A stretch of DNA of 64,000 nucleotides from Chitinophaga sp. (GCF_019236475.1 NZ_JAFAIX010000003.1:372001-436000), one strand, 5' to 3'; shown: positions 7,002 through 16,371, numbered from the stretch's first letter. The notes: generated from the letters alone by a model not told the origin. Numbers and translations are program-made.

Positions 7002-8327
7002 ATGCAATACTATAGCTTGCACAATCCGGAATATAAAGTATCCTTTGAAAAAGCAGTGACAGAAGGCATGGCGCCGGATAAAGGTTTATATTTCCCTGAA
7101 AGTATTCCCCAATTGGACCCTGCATTCCTGGAAAACCTACATCGATACAGCGATCAGGAAATAGGCTACCAGGTAATTAAAGCGTTTGTTGGAGATGAAA
7201 TTCCGGAAGATAAATTACGGGAGATAGTAGCTGAAACGTTACATTTCCCTTTCCCTATACAAAAGGTTTCGCGTGCATCTTATGCCCTGGAACTCTTTCA
7301 TGGCCCTACCCTCGCGTTCAAAGACGTAGGGGCCCGTTTCATGGCTGGCTGCCTCGGATACTTCCGTCGTAATAGCAAGCAACCGGTGACTGTACTGGTA
7401 GCCACTTCCGGCGATACCGGCGCTGCTGTGGCCAGTGGCTTCTATAATGTGCCTGGCGTGGAAGTCGTGATCCTCTACCCTTCCCGAATGGTGAGCACCC
7501 TCCAGGAAAAACAATTGACTACTCTCGGTGGCAACATACGCGCCCTGGAAGTACTAGGCACCTTCGACGATTGTCAGCGTATCGTTAAAACGGCTTTCCT
7601 GGATCAGGAACTACAGGCTAAACGTCCGCTCACTTCTGCGAACTCTATCAACGTAGCCCGCTGGCTGCCACAGATGTTTTATTATTTCATTGCCTACAAA
7701 CAGATGAAAGCGGCCCATCCGAAAGTGGTATTTTCCGTGCCCAGCGGCAATTTCGGGAATATCTGCGCGGGTATGATGGCAGCGGCAATAGGATTACCAG
7801 TAGCGCATTTCATTGCTGCTACGAATGTCAATGACACCATCCCTCGCTTTATGCAAAGCGGTAAATACGAGCCCGGACGTGCAGTACCTACCCTCTCTAA
7901 TGCGATGGACGTAGCAGATCCAAGTAATTTTGTACGTATATTGGAGCTGTATGGCAAGAACTTCCCGCAACTGGCTGCCAGTATGAGTTCCTACAGCTTT
8001 AATGATAAAGATACTGCCCGCGCTATGGAACGGGTATGGAAAGAATCCCATTACATGCTAGACCCACATGGCGCCGTTGGCTACCTGGGCCTTCAAAAAT
8101 ACCTGGCGGAAGATCCTGATATCACAGGCGTATTCCTGGAAACTGCACATCCGGTGAAGTTTGAAGATACCGCTCCGAAAAGCATCCGGGATGATATTCA
8201 TACCCCGGCAAAAGTGATGTCGTTATACGGTAAGGAGAAATCTTCTATCGTGGTAGCGGCTGATTATCAGGTGGTAAAAAAGACTTTAATGCAGTTAGAA
8301 TTTCAGAATTCAGAATTAAGCCATTAA
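7002..8327 (+). CDS. thrC: Threonine synthase
   Basis: This 441-residue PLP enzyme converts O-phosphohomoserine to threonine and phosphate. The N-terminal YSLHNPEYKVSFEKAV is typical of the long E. coli-type ThrC. The PLP Schiff-base lysine is Lys107 in HGPTLAFKDVGARF, and the phosphate-cradle motif is ATSGDTGAAVASGF around residue 132. VFSVPSGNFGNICAG and the C-terminal ETAHPVKF are further family landmarks. It is the last biosynthetic gene of the thr operon. A TPR lipoprotein gene starts only 11 bases after its stop, so read-through into the next two genes is likely. Confidence 0.97.
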   Translation: MQYYSLHNPEYKVSFEKAVTEGMAPDKGLYFPESIPQLDPAFLENLHRYSDQEIGYQVIKAFVGDEIPEDKLREIVAETLHFPFPIQKVSRASYALELFHGPTLAFKDVGARFMAGCLGYFRRNSKQPVTVLVATSGDTGAAVASGFYNVPGVEVVILYPSRMVSTLQEKQLTTLGGNIRALEVLGTFDDCQRIVKTAFLDQELQAKRPLTSANSINVARWLPQMFYYFIAYKQMKAAHPKVVFSVPSGNFGNICAGMMAAAIGLPVAHFIAATNVNDTIPRFMQSGKYEPGRAVPTLSNAMDVADPSNFVRILELYGKNFPQLAASMSSYSFNDKDTARAMERVWKESHYMLDPHGAVGYLGLQKYLAEDPDITGVFLETAHPVKFEDTAPKSIRDDIHTPAKVMSLYGKEKSSIVVAADYQVVKKTLMQLEFQNSELSH

Positions 8328-8338
8328 CTTGGCACTGT

Positions 8339-9355
8339 ATGAGAAAACTAACTATCCTCGTCCTGGGGCTGGCAATGGGTGCCTGCAATAATTCATCGCA
8401 GCCAACCACCCAGCACCAGGCCACTGCATCTGCCGACTCCGTTTTATATAGCGACATTATTCGTCCGATTACTGATTCCCTGCAACAATTCCCACAAAAC
8501 CACGCGTTGTATTATCGTCGTGCCCTGCTGCTGTTCAATACCCATCCGGATATGGCGCAGAAAGATTTTGAGCAGGCGGCAAAATTAGACTCGGCCAATA
8601 CAGATTATTGGGCCGGTGCCGGGGAAGCGGCATTGGTAGCCGGTAATCACCAAACTGCGGCCCATCTCTTTTCTAGGGCTTTGCAAACCGCTCCCAATTA
8701 CCCTTACCTGCAATACAAATTGGCCACCGCCATGGTGGAAAACAAACAATACACCAGCGCTGATAGTCTCGCTGACCTACTGGCCAAATCCGGCGAAGGT
8801 GCAGACCAGGCATTCTACCTGAAAGCTAGGATAGCAGAAGATCACAAGGATACCGTGTCTACTGTTCGTTATCTCACCCAGGCGATAGCCGTGGCGGGAG
8901 ATCATCCGGAATATGATGCCCTCATGGAACTAGCGGACCTGCTGAGTGTACAAAAGCAGAAAGATGCCGTACAATATTACGTACAGGCATGGAAGTTAGA
9001 TTCCACGAATGCGGAACCCTTGTATTTTGCAGGCCGTTTCCAAGAACGAATGGCACAACAAGAAGCTGCCATAGCCTCTTACCGCAAGAGCATCATATCC
9101 GATCCAAATTTTGAGGCCTCGTATATGGCTTTGGGTGATATCTACCGAAATCATAAAAATTGGAAAGAAGCCTATACTTTTTACAACCTGGCTGCCAAAG
9201 CAGCTCCTACAGATGCACTGGCCTATTATCAGCGTGCCCTGTGCCAAGAAAATCTGGGTAAAAAGGAAATGGCGCTGGAAGATTATATAAAAGCCTCCTC
9301 TTTTAAGAAGGACTTCACCGAGGCCAAAGCAGCCATCAAACGACTGAGCAAGTAA
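8339..9355 (+). CDS. TPR-repeat lipoprotein
   Basis: This 338-residue protein begins with a lipoprotein signal peptide (MRKLTILVLGLAMGAC, lipidated Cys16). The -3 residue is Met, slightly off the usual lipobox. From about residue 50 onward it is a string of tetratricopeptide repeats with recurring patterns such as ALYYRRALLLFN, AHLFSRALQTAPNYPYLQYKLA and ALAYYQRALCQENLGK. It should be a periplasm-facing lipoprotein that acts as a protein-binding scaffold. No enzymatic domain is visible. It sits between thrC and rpe with gaps of 11 and 28 bases, which suggests co-transcription, but I see no functional reason for that position. Confidence 0.85.
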   Translation: MRKLTILVLGLAMGACNNSSQPTTQHQATASADSVLYSDIIRPITDSLQQFPQNHALYYRRALLLFNTHPDMAQKDFEQAAKLDSANTDYWAGAGEAALVAGNHQTAAHLFSRALQTAPNYPYLQYKLATAMVENKQYTSADSLADLLAKSGEGADQAFYLKARIAEDHKDTVSTVRYLTQAIAVAGDHPEYDALMELADLLSVQKQKDAVQYYVQAWKLDSTNAEPLYFAGRFQERMAQQEAAIASYRKSIISDPNFEASYMALGDIYRNHKNWKEAYTFYNLAAKAAPTDALAYYQRALCQENLGKKEMALEDYIKASSFKKDFTEAKAAIKRLSK

Positions 9356-9383
9356 TTGCTTACTTTTACAGCGAACAAAATCA

Positions 9384-10073
9384 TTGCCTTTGGAAAAAAA
9401 ACCTGTATTAATTGCGCCATCTCTACTGGCAGCGAATTTCCTGGAACTGGGGAAAGAAGCGGATATGCTTAACCGTAGTGAGGCCGATTGGTTTCACCTG
9501 GATGTGATGGACGGACGATTTGTGCCGAATATCAGCTTTGGCTTGCCAGTGATCGCCCAGATCAGAAAGGCCACCCAAAAAACCTGCGATGTACACCTGA
9601 TGATTGAAGAGCCGGAGAAATATGCAGAAGCATTTAAAAATGCGGGCGCTGATCTACTGACGGTGCACTATGAGGCCTGTCCACATCTGCATAGAAATAT
9701 CCAACAGATCAAACACCTCGGCATGAAAGCCGGCGTGGCTTTGAATCCGCATACACCGGTAGGATTGCTGGAAAATGTGATCCGCGACTTAGATCTGGTC
9801 CTGATCATGAGTGTGAATCCGGGTTTTGGCGGACAAACCTTCATTGAACAAACCTATCATAAGATTGCACAGTTGCGTCAATTGATTAACGACACCAACG
9901 CCCACGCGCTCATTGAAGTGGATGGCGGTATCAGTGCAGAGAATGCCGGCCAGCTTATACAAGCAGGCGCAAATGTACTGGTAGCTGGAAGTGCTGTATT
10001 TGCATCAGAGAATCCCGAACAGACAATAAGCGGACTAAAAGCCGCAGCTATGGCAGGTTTAGGAAAGATGTGA
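9384..10073 (+). CDS. rpe: Ribulose-phosphate 3-epimerase
   Basis: This 229-residue TIM-barrel enzyme interconverts ribulose 5-phosphate and xylulose 5-phosphate in the pentose phosphate pathway. Diagnostic motifs are IAPSLLAANF near the N-terminus, WFHLDVMDGRFVPNISFG with the metal-binding His and Asp, DVHLMIEEPEKY, LIMSVNPGFGGQTFI and the C-terminal IEVDGGIS with LVAGSAVF. No ATG is available at the right place; the frame starts at TTG 9384, or possibly TTG 9390. The TTG start is inferred from where the family homology begins. The last 15 bases overlap the end of the convergent response regulator gene. Confidence 0.95.
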   Translation: MPLEKKPVLIAPSLLAANFLELGKEADMLNRSEADWFHLDVMDGRFVPNISFGLPVIAQIRKATQKTCDVHLMIEEPEKYAEAFKNAGADLLTVHYEACPHLHRNIQQIKHLGMKAGVALNPHTPVGLLENVIRDLDLVLIMSVNPGFGGQTFIEQTYHKIAQLRQLINDTNAHALIEVDGGISAENAGQLIQAGANVLVAGSAVFASENPEQTISGLKAAAMAGLGKM

Positions 10074-10448
10074 TATGATTTCCTTTGACAGTGGTTTAGT
10101 CAGATAACCGCTTACAAACTTATAACTACGCACACGTTCTTTGTCTTTCTCATCAATACTGGATGTCAGTACAAATATCTTTACCTGTTTAGGCAGGGAT
10201 GTTTGGAATCCTGCATATTCATCCAGGAATTCCCAGCCATCCATTACCGGCATATTCAGGTCCAATAGGATCAGATCCGGAAGGGCTTCTGGCACATTCG
10301 TGTTTTCTCTGAAGTAGTCCAGTACTTCCTGGGCATCAGAGAATACACGAATATTATTGCTTATACCCTGTCGCTCGATCATAATTTTGGCGATCTGCTG
10401 GTGAATAGGGTCATCATCCACAATAAAAATCATATTGATCAGGTTCAT
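10059..10448 (-). CDS. Single-domain CheY-like response regulator
   Basis: The 129 residues form one receiver domain with no output domain. The acidic pocket is Asp11-Asp13, the phosphoacceptor is Asp63 (LILLDLNMPVMDGWEF), and the switch residues are Thr95 (FVLTSS) and Lys118 (YLTKPL). Regulators of this shape pass phosphate on or act by protein contact and not by binding DNA. The start lies 9 bases after the stop of the multi-PAS kinase on the same strand, so the two form a two-component pair. The output is unknown. The 3' end overlaps rpe by 15 bases in convergent orientation. Confidence 0.92.
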   Translation of the reverse strand: MNLINMIFIVDDDPIHQQIAKIMIERQGISNNIRVFSDAQEVLDYFRENTNVPEALPDLILLDLNMPVMDGWEFLDEYAGFQTSLPKQVKIFVLTSSIDEKDKERVRSYKFVSGYLTKPLSKEIISHLS

Positions 10449-10457
10449 ATAAGCATA

Positions 10458-13109
10458 TTATTCAGGCCTAAAAGTAATAATAAATTTTGTTCCCTGACCT
10501 GGCTTACTTTCCGCCTTGATGCTTCCACCCATTGCTTCCACCTGTGTTTTGGTGATAAACAATCCGATTCCCTTAGCATCTTTGTTCTTGTGAAACGTCT
10601 TCCTGAAGCCAAAAAGTTTATTACCAAATCTCTCCATATCAATTCCCACGCCATTATCTTCTACCGTCATCATAATATTATCGTTTTCCACCCAGGTCTG
10701 TAAATGCACCGCTGGAGTGCGTTCTGGGGATCGATAACGGATGGCATTGGTTATAAAATTCTGTATGATACTATCGAGATATACTTTTGAATATTCCAGG
10801 GCAGGCGCTTTTTCAAAATCAGCTGTGATGCGGATATGACTGGTTTCAATATCTACCAGCAGGATATCTTTTACCCGCTGTAATCGGTCTGCGAAGAAAA
10901 GTTTTTCTTTCTCTACATTCACATCCTTGCGGATCTGTATTACTTCTACCAGGTCGTTGAGGGTTTCATCAATTTTCTTGATGACCTCATGCAACATCCC
11001 TAAATAAAGTTCCCTTTCCTGGTAGGAAGAGGCTTCATTATGCATCTGCATGAGCGCTTTCAGGTTCGCAATAGGCGCACGCAGGTTATGCGAAGTGATA
11101 TGCGCGAAATCTTCCAACTGCTTATTCTGATTCAGCAGATTTTTATTCAGATTGGAAAGCTGATCATTGGCTTTGCGCAGTTCCTTCTGCATTTTCCGGC
11201 TCTCGGTAATATCCCGGATGAATACGGAAATACCGCCGTCTTGCATAGGCGTCAGGAGGAAATCATACCATTTATCTTGCAGCGGGAAGTAGATGCCGAA
11301 AGACTGAGAGGTATTATGTCGGATGCATTCCTGGAGGCGTGCATAGAAAACCGTGCCACTCAGTTTCGGGAATACTTCGAAGATATTACTGCCTGTCAGG
11401 GCCTTTCGGCCGATCATTTTTTCCGCCTTTTGATTGAGGAAGTTCAACTGACCATCTGGCTCCATGGCCACGTACCCCATATCCATGGTATCGAAGAAAA
11501 GGCGCATCAGTTCCGTATTGCGACTGAGCGCATCGCGGATAGCTGATTGTTCTGTGATATCCTGCACCACCCCGTATAGGCGTTGTGGTTGTCCGGATAC
11601 GGCATCCGACTGACCAATATAACGGATACGCCTGGTGGTATTATCCGGTAAAGCGATCGTCAGTTGTACATCAAAAGGTTTGCCTGTACGAATACAGAGA
11701 TCGATATGATGACTGAGCAGTAGTTTTGATTCAGTAGTATAGAAAGACAACACATCTTCCAACGAAATCGCTACACGGGAGCTACATTCGTGGATACGGC
11801 AGGCTTGTTCGGACCATCGGATGTTGCCGTTGTTTACTTCCAGCTCCCAACCACCGATTTTACCTATCTGTCCTGTCTGTAAGAGGAATTCCTGGTTTTT
11901 GACATTCTCCAGTTCCTGCATTTTCTTATCGGTGATATCATTCACCAGGGCCACTACGATGCGTTCCTTATCCACTGGGTTCACTACTGGGAAAACAGTA
12001 AGATCGAGGAATACTTCTCGCCCAATGGAGGTCCAACGTTCATCTTTGGAGAAGTCCACTTTTTTCTCCACGCGCAGGGCTTTGTTATCCTGCAATGCTT
12101 GCTGGAAGAGGTCATCCAGTTCAAACATAGTAGCAAACTCATCGTTCATAACGTTGAACTGTCGGCGTGCCGCGGGATGTGGCGAATTAAAGAAATTACG
12201 TTGGGTTTGATTAATTCGGCGGATAAAGCCGAAGTTATCAAACTGGATATAACCGATGGGTAAGTTTTCGATGATATTATCGAGGAGGCGTTCACTTTTC
12301 TGAAGACTGATTTCTGCGAGTTTCTTTTCCGTGATATCGTCCAGGATGACGAAAATATTCGTCAGATTGGCCAGTTTGTCTACCACCACAGTGAAGATGG
12401 TCGCCTCGAAGTACACCGGATAGATCCGGGTGATTCCTTCATAATTTTTCTCAGAATAGTTGAGTAAAACCTCTTTTTTAAGTGTTTTCCCTCCTTCGCG
12501 CACCTCTTCGAAGAGTCTTGCCAATCCGTTGATACGATACAGTGGGTCCTGCAACCAGTTATATTCTGGGTTGCGTAGGAATGGATGATCTTGGCCCCAG
12601 ATTTCACGCTGGCGGCTGTTCATTTCCATACTGATCCCTTCAGGCGAGAATTGCTGGAGGCCGATGGGCAAGTTTTCTAGGATTTGGCGGAAGTACTGTT
12701 CATCTTCCTGGATGCGGAGCTCCGAGCGTTTACGTTCCGTTATATCCAGGCCGATGATAAGGAATTGTTCAATGGCGCCTTCGTCTGATAGGATGGGACT
12801 GAAGCCAGCTTCTATCCAGAGGGGTCTGGTACCATTGATGAGGAAGCCTATTTGTTCGCGTACCGCTTGTCCTTCATTGATTTTATGGCAAATACCTTCC
12901 CACTGTTCCCGGTTGACAGGTAGCAGGATAGTTTCAAAATGTTGACCTTCTATGGCCGATGCGGGCAACTGTAGCGCATGCAACATCAGGCTGTTTACCG
13001 TGGCGATTGTACCATCTGCATTCACTGAAACCGACAGCGAGCACGCATTAATGGCAGCTTCCAGGTGTTGTAGATGCCGGTAATGCTCATCCAGCATAGC
13101 TATGTTCAT
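10458..13109 (-). CDS. Soluble multi-PAS sensor histidine kinase
   Basis: This 883-residue kinase has no signal peptide or membrane segment, so it should sense cytoplasmic signals. I count five PAS units at roughly 10-130, 140-275, 285-400, 415-530 and 535-645. Each ends in a PAC-like phrase such as GLDITERKR, LDDITEKKL, VNDITDKKM, VQDITEQSA or IRDITESRK. A coiled coil (LNKNLLNQNKQLEDF) leads into the dimerisation domain with the phospho-acceptor His in HITSHNLRAPIANL. The ATPase domain has NFITNAIRY, VEDNGVGID and KGIGLFITK. The adjacent CheY-like protein is the likely partner. The ligands of the PAS domains cannot be read from sequence. Confidence 0.92.
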   Translation of the reverse strand: MNIAMLDEHYRHLQHLEAAINACSLSVSVNADGTIATVNSLMLHALQLPASAIEGQHFETILLPVNREQWEGICHKINEGQAVREQIGFLINGTRPLWIEAGFSPILSDEGAIEQFLIIGLDITERKRSELRIQEDEQYFRQILENLPIGLQQFSPEGISMEMNSRQREIWGQDHPFLRNPEYNWLQDPLYRINGLARLFEEVREGGKTLKKEVLLNYSEKNYEGITRIYPVYFEATIFTVVVDKLANLTNIFVILDDITEKKLAEISLQKSERLLDNIIENLPIGYIQFDNFGFIRRINQTQRNFFNSPHPAARRQFNVMNDEFATMFELDDLFQQALQDNKALRVEKKVDFSKDERWTSIGREVFLDLTVFPVVNPVDKERIVVALVNDITDKKMQELENVKNQEFLLQTGQIGKIGGWELEVNNGNIRWSEQACRIHECSSRVAISLEDVLSFYTTESKLLLSHHIDLCIRTGKPFDVQLTIALPDNTTRRIRYIGQSDAVSGQPQRLYGVVQDITEQSAIRDALSRNTELMRLFFDTMDMGYVAMEPDGQLNFLNQKAEKMIGRKALTGSNIFEVFPKLSGTVFYARLQECIRHNTSQSFGIYFPLQDKWYDFLLTPMQDGGISVFIRDITESRKMQKELRKANDQLSNLNKNLLNQNKQLEDFAHITSHNLRAPIANLKALMQMHNEASSYQERELYLGMLHEVIKKIDETLNDLVEVIQIRKDVNVEKEKLFFADRLQRVKDILLVDIETSHIRITADFEKAPALEYSKVYLDSIIQNFITNAIRYRSPERTPAVHLQTWVENDNIMMTVEDNGVGIDMERFGNKLFGFRKTFHKNKDAKGIGLFITKTQVEAMGGSIKAESKPGQGTKFIITFRPE

Positions 13110-13307
13110 ATGATAGCGTAACTTAATATCGTTGTGGTCTGCAAAGGACCAAAATAGCTATAATCCGGGAGAAATTATTTTAATATTCCATAAATGTAGG
13201 GAAAATGTTTATTGGTGGCAATTTGGTTCCGGCGGGATATTATCGAGTATAGCGGCGGGAAGTTGATAAAGTGTTTAAATGTTTATCCACGATTGTGGAT
13301 TTTTCAA

Positions 13308-13340
13308 TTTGCAGAAATTGTCAAACGGGTTATATCTTCG
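13308..13340 (+). promoter_or_regulatory. Candidate purE promoter
   Basis: TTTG at 13308-13311, 21 bases, then TATCTTCG at 13333-13340. This matches the Bacteroidota TTTG/TAnnTTTG promoter with one mismatch and places the transcript start about 25 bases before the ATG at 13372. Confidence 0.55.
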
Positions 13341-13371
13341 TGCCCAGGAAAAAATCTATAAAACCAGTTAT

Positions 13372-13827
13372 ATGAAAGTTTTGATTATCATGGGTTCTGA
13401 GAGTGACAAGCCAGTAATGGAAGAATCCCAGAAGTATTTGCAGTTTTTTGGAATTGAAAGCGATATGGTTGTTGCTTCAGCCCACCGTAATCCTGACAAG
13501 GTTAGAGAATTATGTATCACCGCGCAAGAGAAAGGTTTTGGTGCAGTAATTGCGGCTGCTGGTATGGCTGCTGCTTTGCCAGGCGTAGTATCTGCATACA
13601 CTTCTCTGCCTGTACTGGGTGTACCTTTGGAAGGTGGTTTACCTGGTGGTGTTGACGCTTTATATTCTATTGTACAGATGCCTGCAGGTTTGCCGGTAGG
13701 AACCCTGGCAGTAGGTAAAGCTGGTGCGCGTAATGCTGCGGTACTGGCTGCACGTATCCTGGCGCTGAGTATTCCGGCTGTTGCTGCTAAAGTAGAAGCA
13801 TTTAAGCAGAACGGTTATAGAATTTAG
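13372..13827 (+). CDS. purE: N5-carboxyaminoimidazole ribonucleotide mutase
   Basis: This 151-residue class I PurE converts N5-CAIR to CAIR in purine synthesis. Motifs are IIMGSESDKPVMEES, VASAHRNPDKV, AAAGMAAALPGVV and PVLGVPLEGGLPGG. They are followed by ALYSIVQMPAGLPVGTLAVG and AGARNAAVLAARILAL. The open frame reaches upstream to 13279, but the extra 31 residues look like an untranslated region and overlap the promoter. I therefore place the start at ATG 13372, where MKVLIIMGSESD begins. purK is not adjacent. The gene is separated by about 100 bases from phoH. Confidence 0.95.
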   Translation: MKVLIIMGSESDKPVMEESQKYLQFFGIESDMVVASAHRNPDKVRELCITAQEKGFGAVIAAAGMAAALPGVVSAYTSLPVLGVPLEGGLPGGVDALYSIVQMPAGLPVGTLAVGKAGARNAAVLAARILALSIPAVAAKVEAFKQNGYRI

Positions 13828-13924
13828 TGTTAGCTTAACAAGATTGCTATCCAGGTTGCGTAAGAATTAAATATATTCGGTTTGAAAACCGACAATTTCC
13901 TGGACAATTAAAATCTAAAGATCA

Positions 13925-14878
13925 TTGACTGAATCTATTATCAATTTAGATAGTATTAATCCCATTGAGTTTTTCGGTGTTAACAACGGAAAACTGGATT
14001 TACTGAAGAAAAAGTTCCCATTGTTGAAGATCCTGTCCAGAGGAACCCAGCTAAAGCTGAGCGGCTCGCCGGAAGAGGTAGCAACAGCGGAGGAAAAGAT
14101 TGGCCAGATCGTGAAATATCTGGAGCGTAACGGCAATCTTACAGAGAACTATTTCGAACAAATCCTTGGGGATGAGGAGGGTACAGGTATCGATAATTTC
14201 AGTGACCGTAACCCCAATGAGGTACTGGTATTCGGCCCTAACGGCAGAACAGTCAGGGCCCGTACGGCCAATCAGAAGAAGATGGTAAGTCTTGAAGCCA
14301 AGAACGACATCATTTTCGCTATTGGTCCGGCAGGTACCGGTAAAACCTATACCGCAGTGGCGCTAGCAGTGCGAGCGCTGAAAAATAAGGCGATCAAAAA
14401 GATCATTCTTACGCGTCCTGCAGTGGAAGCCGGCGAAAGCCTGGGTTTCCTGCCGGGAGATCTGAAAGAAAAGATTGATCCTTATCTGCGCCCCCTCTAT
14501 GATGCGCTGGACGATATGATCCCGGCTGAAAAGCTGAGCTATTATATGGCCAACCGTATTATCGAGATTGCACCCCTGGCGTATATGCGTGGCCGTACCC
14601 TGGATAATTCCTTTATTATCTTAGATGAGGCTCAAAATGCGACAGATCTGCAAATTAAAATGTTCCTGACACGTATCGGCGCTTCCGCCAAAGCTATCAT
14701 CACCGGCGACCTCACCCAGATCGACCTGCCTAAGAATCAGAAGTCGGGCCTGGAAAAAGCTACCCGTATCCTTCGCAATATCGAAGGAATCGGATACCTG
14801 GAGCTAGATGAAGAAGACGTGGTAAGGCATAGGCTCGTAAAAGCCATCATCAGGGCTTACGATGCCAATAAAGACTAA
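13925..14878 (+). CDS. phoH: PhoH-family ATPase
   Basis: This 317-residue protein has a PhoH P-loop ATPase domain with Walker A GPAGTGKT (134-141). The PhoH signature follows as LTRPAVEAGESLGFLPGDL, then KIDPYLRPLYDAL, the Walker B region FIILDEAQNAT and the terminal segment ITGDLTQIDLPKNQKSGL. The N-terminal 110 residues resemble the KH-like region of YbeZ-type PhoH proteins, which are linked to RNA metabolism and ribosome maturation. The biochemical substrate is not established for most members. The start is TTG at 13925, since no ATG precedes the conserved region. A hairpin terminator follows at 14887. Confidence 0.92.
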   Translation: MTESIINLDSINPIEFFGVNNGKLDLLKKKFPLLKILSRGTQLKLSGSPEEVATAEEKIGQIVKYLERNGNLTENYFEQILGDEEGTGIDNFSDRNPNEVLVFGPNGRTVRARTANQKKMVSLEAKNDIIFAIGPAGTGKTYTAVALAVRALKNKAIKKIILTRPAVEAGESLGFLPGDLKEKIDPYLRPLYDALDDMIPAEKLSYYMANRIIEIAPLAYMRGRTLDNSFIILDEAQNATDLQIKMFLTRIGASAKAIITGDLTQIDLPKNQKSGLEKATRILRNIEGIGYLELDEEDVVRHRLVKAIIRAYDANKD

Positions 14879-14886
14879 TTCACTTT

Positions 14887-14927
14887 AGGGCTGGCTAAAA
14901 GTCAGGGACTTTGGGTCAGCCCTTTAT
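14887..14927 (+). terminator. Terminator after phoH
   Basis: AGGGCTG (14887-14893) pairs with CAGCCCT (14917-14923). An inner stem AAAGTC/GACTTT fills the loop, and TTTAT follows. Confidence 0.65.
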
Positions 14928-14957
14928 AGTTGTTCGCTGACGGAATAATGACGGAAC

Positions 14958-14989
14958 TTTGCAGATTTGATTGTTTAACCCTATTTTTG
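14958..14989 (+). promoter_or_regulatory. Promoter of the DUF4878 lipoprotein gene
   Basis: TTTG at 14958-14961 and TATTTTTG at 14982-14989 are separated by exactly 20 bases, a perfect match to the Bacteroidota housekeeping promoter. The start codon is 30 bases downstream. Confidence 0.75.
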
Positions 14990-15019
14990 TTAGTGATATA
15001 TTAATAATTTATCCACCGC

Positions 15020-15514
15020 ATGACCAATATTCGTCGAATCCTGTTACTGGCAGTGATACCAACCTTGCTGTTCAGCAGCTGTAAGAAAAAGGCTACCCCT
15101 GATGAAGTGGCACTAGCCTTTATGCACGCCATCCAGGATTCGAACTTTGACAAGGCCAGGGATTATGCCACAAAAGAATCCCAACAGGTAATACAGCTTT
15201 ATTCTTTCTTCGACGCGCGTCGTAGCGAAGCAGAAAGAGAAAAGATTAAAAAAGCCCAGATCACGGTAGTAAAAACGGAAGAAAACGATGCCGGAGACCA
15301 TGCATCCGTTACCATACTGAACTCATCTGCTCATCAGGAAGAGGTTTTACAGTTGGTAAAGGAAAGCGGCCAATGGAAAATATCGCTGACATTCGAAAGC
15401 ATTATTCCGAATTATTCCTCACCACAGGGAGGAAATGCCATGGATTCTACCGGCATGATGCCTGCTGATACCGCTGAAGCTCCCGGTGCTGCTGCACCTC
15501 AGCTCCAGCAATAG
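15020..15514 (+). CDS. DUF4878-like lipoprotein
   Basis: A 164-residue protein with a lipoprotein signal peptide (LLFSSC, Cys21) followed by KKKATPDEVALAFMHAIQDSNFDKARDYA. That phrase and the roughly 100-residue alpha+beta core ending in VKESGQWKISLTFE fit the DUF4878 / NTF2-like lipoproteins common in Bacteroidota. The tail after residue 130 is low complexity, rich in Pro, Ala and Gln. The function of this family is not known. It stands alone between phoH and ppa, with its own consensus promoter and no partner gene. Confidence 0.75.
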   Translation: MTNIRRILLLAVIPTLLFSSCKKKATPDEVALAFMHAIQDSNFDKARDYATKESQQVIQLYSFFDARRSEAEREKIKKAQITVVKTEENDAGDHASVTILNSSAHQEEVLQLVKESGQWKISLTFESIIPNYSSPQGGNAMDSTGMMPADTAEAPGAAAPQLQQ

Positions 15515-15554
15515 CCTGCATTCCGGCTCTTCGTAACTGCCGGAATAATAATAA

Positions 15555-15586
15555 TTTAGCTATTAACGTTGAGTTACGTAATTTTG
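15555..15586 (+). promoter_or_regulatory. Promoter of ppa
   Basis: TTTA (15555-15558), 20 bases, TAATTTTG (15579-15586). The -7 box is exact and the -33 box has one mismatch. Confidence 0.65.
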
Positions 15587-15676
15587 CCACGCAATTAGCA
15601 ACTGCGGGCAGATCCCCTTTTTGACTGTCTTAAGCTTGCATTGAACTATAAACTAAAAAGTAAAGAAAGATCGACT

Positions 15677-16216
15677 ATGATGACAAATCCCTGGCATAGT
15701 GTGAGTCCCGGAAATGAAGTCCCACACATCGTGAATGCCATTATTGAGATTCCAAAGGGATGCCGTGCCAAATACGAACTGGATAAAGAGAGCGGATTAC
15801 TGAAACTGGACAGAGTACTGTACTCTTCTGTTTATTATCCAGCAAACTATGGTTTTATTCCTCAATCATATTGCGACGACCATGATCCACTGGATATCTT
15901 GGTATTATCCCAGGTAGACTGTGTGCCTATGTGTATCATCGAAGCGAAAGTGATCGGTGTTATGCAAATGATCGACGGTGGCGAAGCAGATGATAAAATC
16001 ATCGCGGTAGCTGCTAACGATATGAGCGTTAACCACATCAATGATATTTCCGAATTGCCTCCTCACTTCATCGAAGAAATGCGTCATTTCTTTGAAGAAT
16101 ACAAAACACTGGAAAGAAAAACAGTGAAAGTGGAAGAATTCCAGAATAAAGAAAAAGCGGAAGAAATCATCAAAAAAAGCTTTGAAGATTACCGCAAAAT
16201 CTTCAAACAGAGCTAA
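15677..16216 (+). CDS. ppa: Inorganic pyrophosphatase
   Basis: This 179-residue soluble family I pyrophosphatase hydrolyses PPi to phosphate and so pulls biosynthetic reactions forward. Landmarks are [40 protein letters not shown], the signature [11 protein letters not shown] with its three metal-binding Asp residues, [19 protein letters not shown] and the C-terminal [13 protein letters not shown] at 15641 would add 12 residues. I prefer ATG 15677 (or 15680), because the family begins there and the length then matches the E. coli enzyme. A very strong terminator follows. Confidence 0.95.
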   Translation: MMTNPWHSVSPGNEVPHIVNAIIEIPKGCRAKYELDKESGLLKLDRVLYSSVYYPANYGFIPQSYCDDHDPLDILVLSQVDCVPMCIIEAKVIGVMQMIDGGEADDKIIAVAANDMSVNHINDISELPPHFIEEMRHFFEEYKTLERKTVKVEEFQNKEKAEEIIKKSFEDYRKIFKQS

Positions 16217-16240
16217 TATAGCGGCTGTTTTGAACGCATC

Positions 16241-16285
16241 ATAACAAAAGGGAGTGACGTCTGCGACGTCACTCCCTTTTGTTAT
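16241..16285. terminator. 21-bp perfect hairpin terminator after ppa
   Basis: Arms 16241-16261 and 16265-16285 are exact inverses over 21 bases with a TGC loop; the apical part reads TGACGTC-TGC-GACGTCA. It lies between convergent ppa and the NlpC/P60 gene and can work in both directions. Two other terminators in the window share this apical hairpin. Confidence 0.9.
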
Positions 16286-16293
16286 ACATTTCC

Positions 16294-16320
16294 TTGTTCC
16301 TGCCCTGCGGGCAGAAACAA
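16294..16320 (-). terminator. Second hairpin downstream of the NlpC/P60 gene
   Basis: TTGTT and CTGCCC pair with GGGCAG and AACAA around a TGC loop, with one C-A mismatch. It lies between the convergent genes and may add to termination or RNA stability. Confidence 0.5.
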
Positions 16321-16371
16321 TAGACTAGCGCTTTTTTCGCTTCGCGTTTCTTAGGGAGACACGTATCTCTC

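Noticed and set aside
13285..13300. ATCCAC-GATT-GTGGAT hairpin plus T run as a terminator
   Set aside because: It lies between divergent genes just upstream of the purE promoter, and a 6-bp stem there can be chance or an operator. There is nothing upstream on that strand to terminate.
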